DNA of 64,000 nucleotides, from the NCBI RefSeq assembly GCF_932276165.1, contig NC_063988.1, positions 4,960,001 to 5,024,000 on the forward strand, read 5' to 3'. Origin of the DNA: Plutella xylostella (lineage: Eukaryota; Arthropoda; Insecta; Lepidoptera; Plutellidae). Position 1 is the first letter of the stretch; each line of letters opens with the position of its first letter. A program made the position numbers and the translations under genes. Below the pieces are notes generated by a model. The model saw only the letters and a list, made by a program, of their open reading frames with translations, was not told the DNA's origin and searched no databases. This document shows positions 35,855 to 47,736 of the stretch, one piece after another.

Positions 35855-36337
35855 CTCGGCCATTCCTAAGAGCCTGAAGACAAAAGTCTTCAACCAGTGC
35901 CTCCTGCCAGTGATGACGTGTGGTGCAGAGACGTGGACACTGACGGTAGGACTAGTCCACCGATTTAAGGTCGCTCAGGGTGCTATGGAGAGAGCTATGC
36001 TTTGGGTTTCTCTGATAGATCGTATCAGAAATGAGGTTATCCGTCAGAGGACTAAGGTTACCGATATATATGTATAGCTGTCAAAATATGCAAGCTGAAG
36101 TGGTAGTGGGCTGGTCATATCTGCAGAAGAACCGATTACCGTTGGGGTAGACGAGTTCTCGAGTGGAGACCACTAACTGGCAAACGCAGCGTGGGACGCC
36201 CTCCTGCCGGCTGGACAGATGACCTTAGCGTGTAGCCGGTAGTGGCTGGAGGAGGAAGGCCGAGGACAGAGTGTTGTGGCGCTCCTTGGGAGATGTCTGT
36301 GTCCAGCAGTGAATGATTATGGCTGATGATGATATAA
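35855..36337 (+). mobile_element. RTE-like LINE 3' fragment, broken
   Basis: Translates in pieces to the C-terminal part of an RTE-like polyprotein (LPVMTCGAETWTLT, QGAMERAMLWVSLIDRIRN) with stops and frameshifts. It ends in CAGCAGTGAATGATTATGGC TGATGATGAT. It is a 5'-truncated, dead copy. Confidence 0.8.
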
Positions 36338-37335
36338 TCTGATTGATAGGCTTAATTGTTCCATGGATTGCAGTTACAGAAGAGAGAGAGAGAATTGAAA
36401 ACAGTACACATACCTACTATATTATTATAGAATCATGATCATCAAGCAAAAAACTTCCACTGCTACAATAAACGCCACCACTATCGGTCCTCGACCTTTC
36501 TCATTCAACCACGGATGATGAAATCATCATCCAAATGGACTGGGGACCCTGAAAGATGACTTTAGTAGAAGTTAGTTAAGTTTATATTCTCAAAAACATT
36601 CAACTTCACGAGCTGAATACTTGCGGTGCGCTCCTACAGCTATAAAGATAAAACTATTTTATAGTTTTAATATCTAATCGCAAAAGTTACGCTATCATGT
36701 TTCCTTAACAATGTGTCTTTGTGGAGCGAAGGCCCTACGGATAGCTTAACGTCTTTTTATATGCTATTGAAAGCTCTTTATAGTGCACTTTCTACACTTT
36801 TATTGGTTTTAAAATAATAGCTAACAAGGAATAAGCAATTTTAAAATGTTAAAGCTCAGCTTCTTGACGGCATCTTTTGATAGCATTTTATGGACACGTT
36901 GTTAAAATGAATTTGTATAAGTACTGTGTGAGGTTTAAAAAATATAATTTTAATTTAATCGTGCAGCTGATTAAGACCCGAAAAGGACATGACTTCTTGA
37001 CTTTTTTCATGTTAAGATTACTCTATACATATAAGTATAAAATGTATAATTTTCAAGAGGCATCCTGCACCAGAAGGGGTCTACTGTTACTGAATCTAGC
37101 ATGAATAGGGATTAATTAGCTTCAGCTTGAGCCTATTAAAGGCAGTCTATACAGCACGCCGTACGCCTGCGTGGTCAAAAGGCGACACCATCGCCGTCAT
37201 ATAATACCAACAAGACGTGTTGCTGCCAATTATTTACTGGGTATCTGTAGGCTACTAGAATGTGCCATAAAATATAGTTTACTTATATAAAAACGGTCTT
37301 GTCAAACTATAGAGTCCAATACGAGCCAACTATGT
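36338..37335. other. No gene recognised
   Basis: AT-rich DNA with a short GA repeat near 36385. Nothing else was recognised. Confidence 0.35.
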
Positions 37336-37480
37336 ATTATTATTATTATAAATTCTTTATTGCACATAAAAACATTGTACAAAGGCGAACTTAATGCTAG
37401 TAGCATTCTCTACCAGTTAACCTTTGGTGATGTCGAGAAAGTGGTTGGTAGTGCGATAGGCTGAGAGGAGAGAAGTTTAT
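37336..37480 (-). mobile_element. LINE 3' tail fragment
   Basis: The minus strand reads GGTTAACTGGTAGAGAATGC, then GCATTAAGTTCGCC and TGCAATAAAGAATTTATAAT, the same tail family as 19880-20010. Confidence 0.55.
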
Positions 37481-38311
37481 CTACTTAAATCGAGACACAG
37501 AGATATACTTACTTATACATAATAACTATACAAATTATATACCTACATAATATATATAAATGTATTCCTACATCATATTATAATTATGTCTAATACCTAC
37601 TAATAATACAAAATACAGGGTGGCCCAAAGAGTGACGTCCAAAGGAAAATGTTTGATTCCTTAGGTCAATGGGTAGCCAAATCACCCCCCTGTATGTTCA
37701 GCAATTTTTAGTAGTTTAGGAGTTATGAATATTTTTACTAATTTTATACGAAAATCGACCTCAGCGGATCAATTATTTTTTATTATTTTTTTGGATAACT
37801 TTTTTAAATATTTTTTTATTTTTGTGTCATCCTCTTAAATTGTTCTTTTAACCATAAAAGTTTCAGCTTCCTAGCTGTAATGTAAGTTAGTTATTTTTTT
37901 ATCGAAAGTTCGAATTTTACAATCGAGCTAGACTGCTCTGAATTTTCAACTTGAAATTAAACATTGAAAAAGATAATCTCATGGTCCCTTATTAATTTTA
38001 AAAACTCCGCAAGGTTCCTAAATGACATAAAAATAAAAATAAACTATTGCTTAATAGGGTATTATTTGCAGAAAACAGCCTTCAAAGGTACTTGGGTGGA
38101 AATTAACAAATTAGTAAATTGTTTCAGAAAGTTGAACGATTCCTGTTATGTCATTACTAAGGACTAGTTAAGTTAGAAAATGTATCAAATTAAAGGGAAA
38201 ATAAAATTATTTACTAACAAAATTTATTTAAGTTACATTACTAAGTGTAAATTCTTAGTAAAATGTTTTAGTGTGCGTTGTAAGATTTATGAGATAATTG
38301 TATTATTAATA

Positions 38312-38652
38312 ATAAGTAAATAAACTCAAATAATTCTTTTACACATTTACTCACAATAAATGTTCAAAATGGCACCCTCTCACAGCAATACACAACCTAC
38401 ATCTACGCAAGAAATTTTCTTTAAGATGCCTATACGCTTCTCTGCTTCATTCAGATGTCACATTTTTGAGAAAAGTTACTTTTTTGAGAGGTTTAACTTT
38501 TTTGGCAGATGTCATATTTTTTACATTTGTCACTTTTTTGACTCAAAGAAAATTTCTTGCGTAGATGTAGGTTGTGTATTGCTGTGAGAGGGTGCCATTT
38601 TGAACATTTATTGTGAGTAAATGTGTAAAATAATTATTTGAGTTTATTTACT
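38312..38652. repeat. Central hairpin of element P
   Basis: Arms of about 110 bp (38312-38425 and 38540-38652) enclose a short T-rich loop with repeated GTCACNTTTTTG-like phrases. They continue the outer arms of P without a break once the B insertion is removed. Confidence 0.75.
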
Positions 38653-39242
38653 TATTATGTAGTCTGAGCCTATCTGAAACCTAGTTAAACATTGTGAGAG
38701 ATATGGCGTTTCGACTTTCTCCGTGTTCGGCATCATAAGGGTCACAGTGACAGTTAAATAAAGTCCATTTTTCTCTCCACCTTTATTTGCAAGGTGCGGG
38801 TGCCTATATAAATAGAGTGAGTCGCCCGCGCGCCTCAGTTGGTTTTTGATTTTTGAAGTGAACACTTCGGCAAAATGGCTCAATGTAGCCACGGTTCTCG
38901 TCGGCTTCGCTCCGACGGGGAAAAATATAATATTGAATTTGCGGAGTCCTCGCTCCCGGGAGCTGTAGCGTGATGCGGACCAGGCGGCGCGGGGCCTGCC
39001 GGCTGCTGCGCACGCAGCCATTGCTGAGGATTTTGCAACGAAGGTTTGAGTTGATAAGCCGTGAGTAAAATGCTATTATTTACTGCTTTTAAAAGCTCAG
39101 CCACTGGTCATAATGCTCCGGCGCTTGGGGTTTTTATCCCACGCAGTAGGGTCCGATTCAATGGTCGTGGTGATGATTGATCACATATTCCGGTCCTATT
39201 AGTGGCGCTTGAGCTAGATACTTACATTAATGACCGTTTTAA

Positions 39243-39246
<4 letters not shown>

Positions 39247-39274
<28 letters not shown>

Positions 39275-39275
39275 G
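39247..39275. repeat. (AAT)n tail of the LINE
   Basis: Nine or so AAT/TAA units at the 3' end of the minus-strand LINE, directly against the target duplication. This is a simple-repeat tail in place of poly(A). Confidence 0.85.
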
Positions 39276-39675
39276 CCTTTATTCAATAGAAATTTTTAAC
39301 ATGCAATTGACATTATTAAATTAAATTCACTTTATAATTATTCATGCATTTTTTAAGAATTATATAAATTTATATTTTTTGCTGACATTAAATTACAATA
39401 AAATTAAACAAAAATCAATAAAATTCCTACAATTCATTTAGTTATACAATAACATAAAATTAACATTAACATTATAAGTACTTATAGAATTGATGTCAAA
39501 AATAATAATTTAATTTTCAAAATAAATAAAAAATAATAATAATGTCAGACCAAGCAACACAAAGCAAAAAATGATGTTTAATTTATATTCCAAATGTCAT
39601 CTTATTAAAAGTCCTTATAAGGACAGGTGAGGCCTCTCACTTACTCAAAAAATTTTCAGTGAGGTGTGGTCTGTA

Positions 39676-42492
39676 TCACCCTAGCTGACCAGGCTTGTCT
39701 GGGTGATTGATCATTTTGCTACGATTTTGAGCAATGAATATTTTTGCCATCTTGTTCCACGCAGCTCTATTATGGGCAAATCTCCACCACAGCGGATGGA
39801 ATGCTCGTAACTCATCAGACCATCTCATGAGTGGTCTCCCGACTCCTCGCCTACCGTCTCTAGGTATCCACTCAGTAGTTAGTTTAGTCCATCTCTGGTC
39901 TTTAATTCTCATTACGTGACCCGCCCATTGCCACTTCAGTTTGTCTATTGTGGTGATGATGTCCTGAATCTTTGTCTGGTGCCTTATTACTTCATTTTCG
40001 ATTCTATCCTTCAACTTTATACCCAGCATGCTGCGTTCCATTGCTCGTTGGTTCACTAGCAGTTTCGTTCTTTGTTTTTTGGTTGTTGACCAAGTCTGAG
40101 CTCCGTATGTCATAGTTGGTAGAACGCACATATTAAATACTTTTCTTTTGATAGATATGTGGAGGTTTGACTTAAAAATGTACTTCAGTGACCAATACTT
40201 TTTCCATCCCATGTTCACTCTTCTGTCGATCTCTTTATCTAAACGATTTTGAAATGAGATAACTTGGCCCAAGTAGACGTAATCTTCGACATATTCCAGT
40301 GGTTTCCCGTTAGCTATTACTGGTATCTGTGTGTAGTTTGTCATAATTTTGGTTTTTGATTCATTAAGTTGCAGACCAGACTCAGTAAGTGCTAGTTGAA
40401 ACTCGGAAATTGTATTTTGTAGGTCATGGGATGTTTCAGCAAGAAAAACAATATCATCTGCAAATCTTAAAGCTGTCATCCTGTATCCATTGATAAGAAT
40501 TCCTTTCTTTGTCCAATCTACTGCTCGAAAGGTTTCTTCAAGCAGGCAATTAAATAAAATTGGGGAGACAGGGTCTCCCTGTTTCACTCCTCTCTTCAAT
40601 GGGAATATAGGACCTTCGGACTCTAACTTTATTCTTGCGCTACCGTTGCTGTATATCTCACCGAGCAGTTGAATATATTTTGTGTCTATACCTTGTTGTA
40701 ATAAGGATCTTTGTAGATATTCGTGACTAATGCTATCAAATGCTTTGGTGAAATCTATAAAACAAATGTATAGTGGCTTTTTCCATTCTGTATATTTCTC
40801 TATTAGCATATTTAAGGAGTGCAAATGATCCGTTGTCGAGAATCCTTTTCGAAATCCTGCCTGGTCTACCGGTTGGTTTTCCTCGATTTTTTTGTGGATT
40901 CTGTTTTTAAGCAGTGTCATAAAGAGCTTGTAGAGACAAGAGGAAAGGGTGATTGGCCTATACTGATTAATATCTCGGCGACTGCCCTTCTTGTGTAGTA
41001 AAGTTATCGTTGATACATTCCATTGCTTTGGTATTTTTCCTGTAGTTAGAATATTATTAAAAATTACTTGAATCGGTTCTATTAGTTCTTCCATGTAACA
41101 TTTAAGGGTTTCATTAGTAATCTTGTCGGATCCCGTTGCTTTTTTGTTCTTCAAATTACTAATAGCATTCCTTATTTCTGATTTTAAGAAAGGTAGAGTT
41201 TGTTCCTGTGTTTCGGAAGCAATGTTTTTTATAGTTTCTTCCGAATCATAAAGTTTCCTGTAGAACATTGTAGCGATATTCAATATTTCCTTTCTAGTCG
41301 TTGTATTGGTACCTTTATTATCCTCTAGGGTTGGTATCATATCTTTTCCTAATGACTTTTTTTTCTCAATATCTTTGATTGATCCAGATGTTCCCATTAT
41401 TTGCTCTATCATTTTGTTAGTGTAGTCGTTAATATCTTTTCTTATCATTTGCCTGGCTCTTTTTTGTATTTTACTAAAATTATTTCTTTCTTCTTCGGTT
41501 TTCTTTACATTCCACTTGAGTTTATCTCTTTGAGATATGATCTGTCTTGTTTGTAGAGACAAAATTGAAGAAGATTTTTTATGTAGTGTTTTTAATTCGT
41601 TTTGTATGTTTTGTAGAGTATTCTCCAGTTTATCGTACATTTCCTGAGCGGTGAAGTTTGTTTTCTCGAATGATATCTCTTCTATCATTTCTTTATGCTT
41701 GTATTGGGGTATATAATCTATCTGTTTATTCATTATAGGTCTTTTTCTTAAGATTTTTCCAGTAGAAATGCATGCGACAACTGGTCTATGATCCGAATGT
41801 ATGCCAAATTTGCTTAGGACTTTGAAATTCTTCATGGTGTTAAGTTTATTACCAACTATGTAGTCGATTTGATTTCGAGTAACTCCGTCACTTGACATCC
41901 ATGTCCACATTCGTCCTTTTCTTGCTTTAAATAAGCTATTTGCGATTTTCAGTCCATGCTCCTGACAGAACATAATAAACCGTTCTCCCCTTTCATTACG
42001 TTTGCCATAGTAGTATGGGCCCATTATATGTTCCTCAAATTCCTGCCTTTTACCAATTTGGCTGTTAAAATCGCCTATAACATAGACCTCGGTAGAATTG
42101 CTTTCAGGAAATGCAGCATTTACTTGAGAGTAGAATTCTTCAACTTCCTCATTTGTGCCATTTGATGCCGTTGGAGCGTACACTTGTATAACTCTTATTA
42201 TTCTTTGCTCTATCTTAATATCAATTGCTATAACCCTATTTGATATGGTCGTGTAGTTCTCTATGTAGGATTTCAAGGTTCGGTTTATAATAAAACCTAC
42301 GCCACCCACTCCTTTATGACAGCCAGAGTGATAGAGTATGCATCCGTTTTGCAATTCTGTTAGTTTTTCTTGCTCTCTTCTAACTTCTGATATACCCATA
42401 ATATCCCATTCAATTTCATTTAGAGACATACATAACTCTCTTATTCTTTCGTCGTCTTTTAAAGTTCTTACATTTATTGTGCCGATATACAT
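39676..42492 (-). CDS. LINE ORF2: endonuclease and reverse transcriptase, 938 aa
   Basis: Nicks target DNA and copies the LINE RNA into the genome. The N-terminal APE-type endonuclease (about residues 1-240) shows TINVRTL, ISEVRRE, YAPT, GDFNSQIG, RNQIDYIV and SDHRPV, covering the usual catalytic positions. The reverse transcriptase (about 440-720) has QYRPITL, DQAGFRKG, FIDFTKAFDS, GVKQGDPVSPILFN and the catalytic RFADDIVFLA. The C-terminal part has QRAMERSMLGIKL and WQWAGHVMR, as in RTE-like elements. No frameshift or internal stop. The start Met is only a few residues before the endonuclease, so little or nothing is missing upstream. RTE clade or the close Proto2 clade is the likeliest placement; not proven. 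Confidence 0.95.
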   Translation of the reverse strand: MYIGTINVRTLKDDERIRELCMSLNEIEWDIMGISEVRREQEKLTELQNGCILYHSGCHKGVGGVGFIINRTLKSYIENYTTISNRVIAIDIKIEQRIIRVIQVYAPTASNGTNEEVEEFYSQVNAAFPESNSTEVYVIGDFNSQIGKRQEFEEHIMGPYYYGKRNERGERFIMFCQEHGLKIANSLFKARKGRMWTWMSSDGVTRNQIDYIVGNKLNTMKNFKVLSKFGIHSDHRPVVACISTGKILRKRPIMNKQIDYIPQYKHKEMIEEISFEKTNFTAQEMYDKLENTLQNIQNELKTLHKKSSSILSLQTRQIISQRDKLKWNVKKTEEERNNFSKIQKRARQMIRKDINDYTNKMIEQIMGTSGSIKDIEKKKSLGKDMIPTLEDNKGTNTTTRKEILNIATMFYRKLYDSEETIKNIASETQEQTLPFLKSEIRNAISNLKNKKATGSDKITNETLKCYMEELIEPIQVIFNNILTTGKIPKQWNVSTITLLHKKGSRRDINQYRPITLSSCLYKLFMTLLKNRIHKKIEENQPVDQAGFRKGFSTTDHLHSLNMLIEKYTEWKKPLYICFIDFTKAFDSISHEYLQRSLLQQGIDTKYIQLLGEIYSNGSARIKLESEGPIFPLKRGVKQGDPVSPILFNCLLEETFRAVDWTKKGILINGYRMTALRFADDIVFLAETSHDLQNTISEFQLALTESGLQLNESKTKIMTNYTQIPVIANGKPLEYVEDYVYLGQVISFQNRLDKEIDRRVNMGWKKYWSLKYIFKSNLHISIKRKVFNMCVLPTMTYGAQTWSTTKKQRTKLLVNQRAMERSMLGIKLKDRIENEVIRHQTKIQDIITTIDKLKWQWAGHVMRIKDQRWTKLTTEWIPRDGRRGVGRPLMRWSDELRAFHPLWWRFAHNRAAWNKMAKIFIAQNRSKMINHPDKPGQLG

Positions 42493-42567
42493 ATTTTTGG
42501 TATTATTTTTGTTTGTGGTGTGTATCTCTACATACTTATTTGGATGTGTTGCTTGGGGTTCTGATTG

Positions 42568-43458
42568 CTAAACGTTTGCATTTTGTTTGCCATCTTTTTT
42601 GTGGTCATATCTTTCTCCTAGTGGCGATTTGGCCACTGTTTTATCCGGTTTTGTTATAGATTGTGATTTAAAATTGGGTGTGGTATATTGCTTTATATTA
42701 TTCTGTCGCGGGCTTTTGGGCTGAAATTCATTATGTTTTATTTTCTTATTTTTCGGTTCCTTCAGTATATTTTTCTCCAAATTTTGTGATTGAATAGAGC
42801 ATTGGTTTTGCTTTTCATTACTACTCGGTGGCGATGGGCTTTGAGACAGTTGTCTTTTTTGTTTGCCTAGGACGACCAACTTGTCATATTTTATAATAGC
42901 TCTATTGCCCTGTTCAATCTCTTTTTCTAGTAAAGGTTGCAGAGATTTACGCAACTCCTGAACTTTTTTCGGAAAATCTTCCTTTATGTAACAGTTGGTA
43001 CCTTGAAGTTTCTTTTTATTTTGGAGAATTTGTATTTTTTTTCCAAGTGTAGTCAGGCCGAATACAATTGGTCGGGCTTTATTGGTTTTTTTGCCAATTC
43101 TTTTCACAAATTCAATTTCATTCTTACCCACTTCGATTTCAAGCTTGCTATTTATTATTTCAATTAGAAGGGTTTCCAGCTCCATATAAGATCTTTCTTC
43201 CTCAGCCACTCCAAATAACACCAGATTCCTCATTCTGATAGATTTTTCAATAATATCGATTCGTTTTTCTTGCTCTATACTTTCCTTTCTCAAATCTTCT
43301 ATTTCATCATTTAGTCTGTTAAACTTGCCATCTATGTTATCGTTTATGTTGCTTGTCACGTTGCGTTCGCTGTTAATAATTTTATTTTCAAGATCATCTA
43401 ATTTTTCTTCGAATTGTATTTGCAGTTTACTGATAGCATCTAATATATTTTGCTCCAT
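42568..43458 (-). CDS. LINE ORF1: coiled-coil RNA-binding-type protein, 296 aa
   Basis: Presumed nucleic-acid chaperone of the LINE particle. Residues about 5-75 are a charged heptad-like coiled coil. They are followed by RMRNLVLFGVAEEE and an RRM-like region with VKRIGKK, RPIVFGL and KEDFPKKVQELRKSL, as in L1/CR1-type ORF1 proteins. The C-terminal third is basic and rich in Q, N and S. No zinc knuckle was seen. The stop is 75 bases before the ORF2 start on the same strand. The assignment rests on layout and motif style, not on database comparison. Confidence 0.85.
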   Translation of the reverse strand: MEQNILDAISKLQIQFEEKLDDLENKIINSERNVTSNINDNIDGKFNRLNDEIEDLRKESIEQEKRIDIIEKSIRMRNLVLFGVAEEERSYMELETLLIEIINSKLEIEVGKNEIEFVKRIGKKTNKARPIVFGLTTLGKKIQILQNKKKLQGTNCYIKEDFPKKVQELRKSLQPLLEKEIEQGNRAIIKYDKLVVLGKQKRQLSQSPSPPSSNEKQNQCSIQSQNLEKNILKEPKNKKIKHNEFQPKSPRQNNIKQYTTPNFKSQSITKPDKTVAKSPLGERYDHKKDGKQNANV

Positions 43459-44521
43459 TTTGCTGATTTATAATTATTCGTTCCCGTTATGACTCTTTCT
43501 TCTACTGTTTGGTTCTACAAAAGTCTCTACATGCGACTCTACACTTATTGCTAAGTTGTCTTTGGTTGTCTCTATAATCGACTCTATAATCGACTCTATT
43601 TTTGGAGCGCCCTCTGTTGGTAGGTAGCAGAACCAGCAGGTACTTTGACACCTCAGTCAATGGTGTTAATTCTTAGTTCTGCTACTCGTTAATAGATGTC
43701 GTGCTTTTGTTTACATGGGAATGATATTGCAATTTTTGATTAACATTTTTCTTTTTAAATTGGTATCTTTCAGTAAAATATTTAAAGTTCAGCTTACTGC
43801 GATTGCTTTCTTGATAATACACGGTTTGCGGTTGATTTTTAGCACTGTTCTGGCGATTGTTTTGGTTGCCAGGAAGAATGTTTTTATATCAAACTATCAG
43901 TATGTTACTGTTTAAAAGTTCTTTCAACGGCTTTTAACCTTTTAATCCCAGCTTACACTATTCGCATTAGGTATATTCGTCACTATAATTGGCAATTATC
44001 ACTGGTTTTTTAACACTGTTTCGAACAGCCGGTCTGTCCGAGAAATATTGTTTAATTTCACATGTAAACTTCCTCTTTTGAGTCCACTAACACTACACTA
44101 TTTATTGTTCACATAAATGTATCTTTAGGTTTGAAAACAATATCGAAACACTATTATTTGTAACAATAAACGATTAATTTTAGTGGAGCTCAATAAAACT
44201 CTTTTAAGTAAAGCATATGTTAATTTTATACAGGAAAAAATAATAAAAATATATTTTTCTACCCTCATTTCTAATATTTTTAGAAAACAGTTGATAAAAA
44301 CTTTGCTATTACAATAATGCACTTGATTATAGCTTATGTAAGGCTTTACAAACAGGAGCTTTCCAGGACCGTCATAGGATTTTTTACAGGAAGCACGTGG
44401 CTCCGAGTTTCAGTATGTTGGGACATTGTGGCATGTGCGGCGAGTAATGTGATCCGCCGGTACCTACCCGCTGAGGGTAGGCAGGCCGATTCGGTGAAAT
44501 TGAAGTTTCGTGTAACCTGAC

Positions 44522-44945
44522 CCCTGTGCTCCTGCGCTGGCCGCCGTCTCGTGGCACCTGCATCGCAGCATACACCCGGCCCTGCGCTCCTGCCCTGGCC
44601 ACCGGTTCGTGCCACCTGCATCGCAGCATACACCCGGCCCTGTGCTCCTGCGCTGGCCGCCGTCTCGTGCCACCTGCATCGCAGCGTACACCCGGTCCTG
44701 GCCCTGGCCACCGGTTTGTGGTACCTGCATCGCTGCATAGACCCAGCCATGCACTCCTGCCCTGGCGGCTGTACACCCGGTCCTGGCCCTGGCCACCGTT
44801 TTGTGCCACCTGCATCGCAGCGTACACCCGGTCCTGGCCCTGGCCACCGGTTTGTGCTACCTGCATCGCTGCTTAGACCCAGCCATGTACTCCTGCCCTG
44901 GCGGCTGTGTTGTCCCACCTGCATCGCTGCGCACACCTGGCACTC
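44522..44945. repeat. GC-rich minisatellite, about 58-bp unit x 7 (right unit B)
   Basis: Reverse-orientation counterpart of 9239-9527, with seven occurrences of ACCTGCATCGC, some units 51 bp, and one shortened unit near 44760. The overlapping long frames on both strands here are artefacts of the array. Confidence 0.85.
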
Positions 44946-46877
44946 CTGTTCTGGTTGCCAGATCCAAACGCCCCCTGTCTGGGAAGAGATTTTATGCTCA
45001 GCGGAACCGCCTGCACTATTGCTAGCAAGGTCATCATCATCATCAGCCATCATTATGAGTGACTTATTTAGAAGGTATCGAGTAACGTGCGCTATTCATC
45101 AGTGATTTTGGCATATGCAGACGAACGTTTACTGCCAAGGTTGGTCATGTTAGCCATACAAGGGCACACCAACGAAGCCTGAGTAACCACCTGCAGTCGC
45201 CGTAGCTGCATCGGCATGGATGACGACAAATCGGGTAACGTGCACCGCTTCTAAAAGTGTTATAGCACTTCAATTTGATGCCTCCGCTGAGGTAGGGTAT
45301 TCTATTAAAGCAGCTTTCTTCTGAACTGCCCAAAGTGACCTGTAGACTGCTCCTGGGGATAGTTTTGCAATCAATTTTTTATTTTGATGTCTCTGCTGAA
45401 GAAACTGTCTAATGCAGCTTTTGTTCTAAACTGCCTAAAGATCATTGGACTGCTCATGGGAATGGTGACGCACGGTAAGTACAGGAGCGTTACTCTATAC
45501 TGATGAGAAAGGAACGAACGAGAGCTGTCGTGCAATCGGCACGTTTAATACATACAAACAGATAGAGCGGCTCGCGCCGCAGTGGACTGAAAGTTCGTTT
45601 TTCGTCATATAAAGTGACCCCCCAGACACTATCTTAAGTGTCATCACACATCGGCAGATTCCAGCTTTGAGTCTTTTCTTTTCTCGGCTGTGAGCAAAGT
45701 GAATCCCACCGGCGAGTGTTCAACCTAAAAGCACTGAGCTAATTCCTGATTTCGTGAAAGTCGCTGTTGGGTGAATTTCCCGCGGCCAAAATTTGCGTGG
45801 CATCAATGAAATCGGTACTAAAAAACAAAGTTCTAATTTTCTAATATTTTTTTCCGGTTATGTGGAATAGTAATCTATATGAAGCACTAAATATTTTATC
45901 AATAGGATTAATGGATACTTTACAAAAAAATATTAAACCTCCAAATCTTTCATTGCCGTGTTTGTCCCCAGGTCATCTCGTTTTGTATTATTCTTCATTG
46001 ATGAAAAAATATTGAGTGTTTAGATTTAAACTTAGTTTCATTTGATACATTAATAGTTAAAGTATTGTTACGAAATACATTTATTCAAATAAATAAAGAA
46101 TATAACGAACGGTAAGTGAAAATTCATGTGTCCCAGAACTACATTTCATCGCCGTGACCTAAACATGATCAAGGATATTGTTTTATCTATGAACTTGGGT
46201 CCCCCCCTCGGTGCGCTAATCGTTTTTTACAAGTGTTGCCTAACTACTCGACGTGGAAAGAGGTACACAGGTGTCCACGTTTTCGCGCTATAGTGAAAAT
46301 TATATTTGTTTTTGGTCACTGGACATTTTTTCTTTCATCGCCGTGGATAGATATAACTTCTATAAAATTAAGTTTGTCTTCTTGAGTAAGCATTCAAAAG
46401 AAAGCATTTTGAAAATATTCATCTTATAAAGTGTTTGTTTCTTCGAATAGTAAATACATTTTTTGTTATTTATATTTAATGGCTTGATTTTCATCGCCAT
46501 GCTTTCATTTCCGTGGTTTCCGTGGCCAAAATTTGCTATGGCAATGAAAAAAAAGTCACGGCAATGAAAAAAATTTCATCGCCATGTCTTGTAAAATAAT
46601 ATGTATCATTGCCGTGGCCTGGTTATTCATTTCCGTGGCCAGGTTATTCATTTCCGTGACATATGTTTTCATCGCCATGGTATGTACGATTAGGCAAATA
46701 AAAATATATTTTACCATCTTTTGTAATACAGTTAATAATACCGATCACTGAAATTACCTACAGGACTTGTCAAATTACCTTTTTTGCAGTTCGATAAAAC
46801 GGGCGCGTATCGCGATGTATAAAAACTAAATGTATAATTTATCATTAATAACAATCACAAAATAAGTATTATTATCG

Positions 46878-47033
46878 TCACAGGACTAAGGTTACCGACA
46901 TAGCTGTCAAAATGTGCAAGCTTAGGCAGGTAGCCGGTAGTAGCTGGATTAGGAAGGCTGAGGACCGAGTGTTGTGGCGCTCCTTGGGAGAGACATATGT
47001 CCAGCAGTGGATGATTATAGGCTGATGATGATA
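46878..47033 (+). mobile_element. RTE-like LINE 3' fragment inside M2
   Basis: Contains GGACTAAGGTTACCGACATA, GTTGTGGCGCTCCTTGGGAG and CAGCAGTGGATGATTATAGG CTGATGATGAT. Related to 36040-36337. Confidence 0.75.
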
Positions 47034-47384
47034 AAATACATTTCATATTATTATATCAATTAAAATATACTTTCATTTAGCATAGAGCTCATAAAATATT
47101 CTATCATATCACGTAATCTGTGTAAAATCCATCAACATCCACAACACCATCAAAACCCCTAGCACCAAAACCTTAAGATAGGTGCGATAACAAGGAAAGC
47201 GAGGAGGAGTGGTTAAGTGCACATGCTGCGCCCCACTTCGCTGTTGACGAACATGTGCACCTAACTGCACCTATCTTTAGGTTTTCGTGCTTTTGGTGGT
47301 TTGTTCGGTGATTTGTAATTCAGCACAGATCATGTCACATCATAATATATTTTAAAATTAACAGTTCGTATACTGTATAATATT

Positions 47385-47429
<45 letters not shown>

Positions 47430-47736
47430 TCAGCCATAGGACGTCCACTGCTGAACATAGGCCTCCCCCAATGATTTCCACCTTGTCCGATCGGAGGCAG
47501 CCCGAATCCAATGCTTCCCCGCGGCCGGTACGTGGTCTCCACTTGAGGACTCTTCTGCTTCACTGACCATCAGTCCTTCGAGCAATGTGTCCGGCCCACT
47601 GCCATTTCTGCCATTTGACTCGATAGGCCATGTCGGTTACTTTGGTTCTTCTACGGATCTCTTCATTTCTGATTCGATCACGTAGAGATACTCCGAGCAT
47701 AGCCCTTTCCATAGCTCGCTGGGTGACTCCGAGCCT
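47385..47736 (-). mobile_element. RTE-like LINE 3' fragment inside M2, minus strand
   Basis: The minus strand encodes LGVTQRAMERAMLGVSLRD and RNEEIRR, then the WQKWQWAGHIA-type end. It carries a long (GAT)n tail at 47385-47430. Flanked by related TAATATTAT sequences. Truncated and broken. Confidence 0.8.

Larger units (their letters stand above)
39247..44201 (-). mobile_element. Full-length, two-ORF LINE (RTE/Proto2-like) with 10-bp target duplication
   Basis: The 4955-bp insertion in right unit B is flanked by TTTTAAGTAA at 39237-39246 and 44202-44211. The left B copy shows the uninterrupted site near 9830. On the minus strand the layout is a 743-bp 5' UTR, ORF1 (43458-42568), a 75-base gap, ORF2 (42492-39676), a 429-bp 3' UTR and an (ATT)n tail. 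Both frames are uninterrupted, so it could be a recent and possibly active copy. Confidence 0.92.

Noticed and set aside
39734..42659. Plus-strand open frames opposite the LINE ORFs
   Set aside because: Shadows of the well-supported minus-strand ORF1 and ORF2.
47382..47430. Direct ATC repeats as a possible CRISPR-like array
   Set aside because: A simple (ATC)n microsatellite that is the tail of an RTE-like LINE; no spacers.
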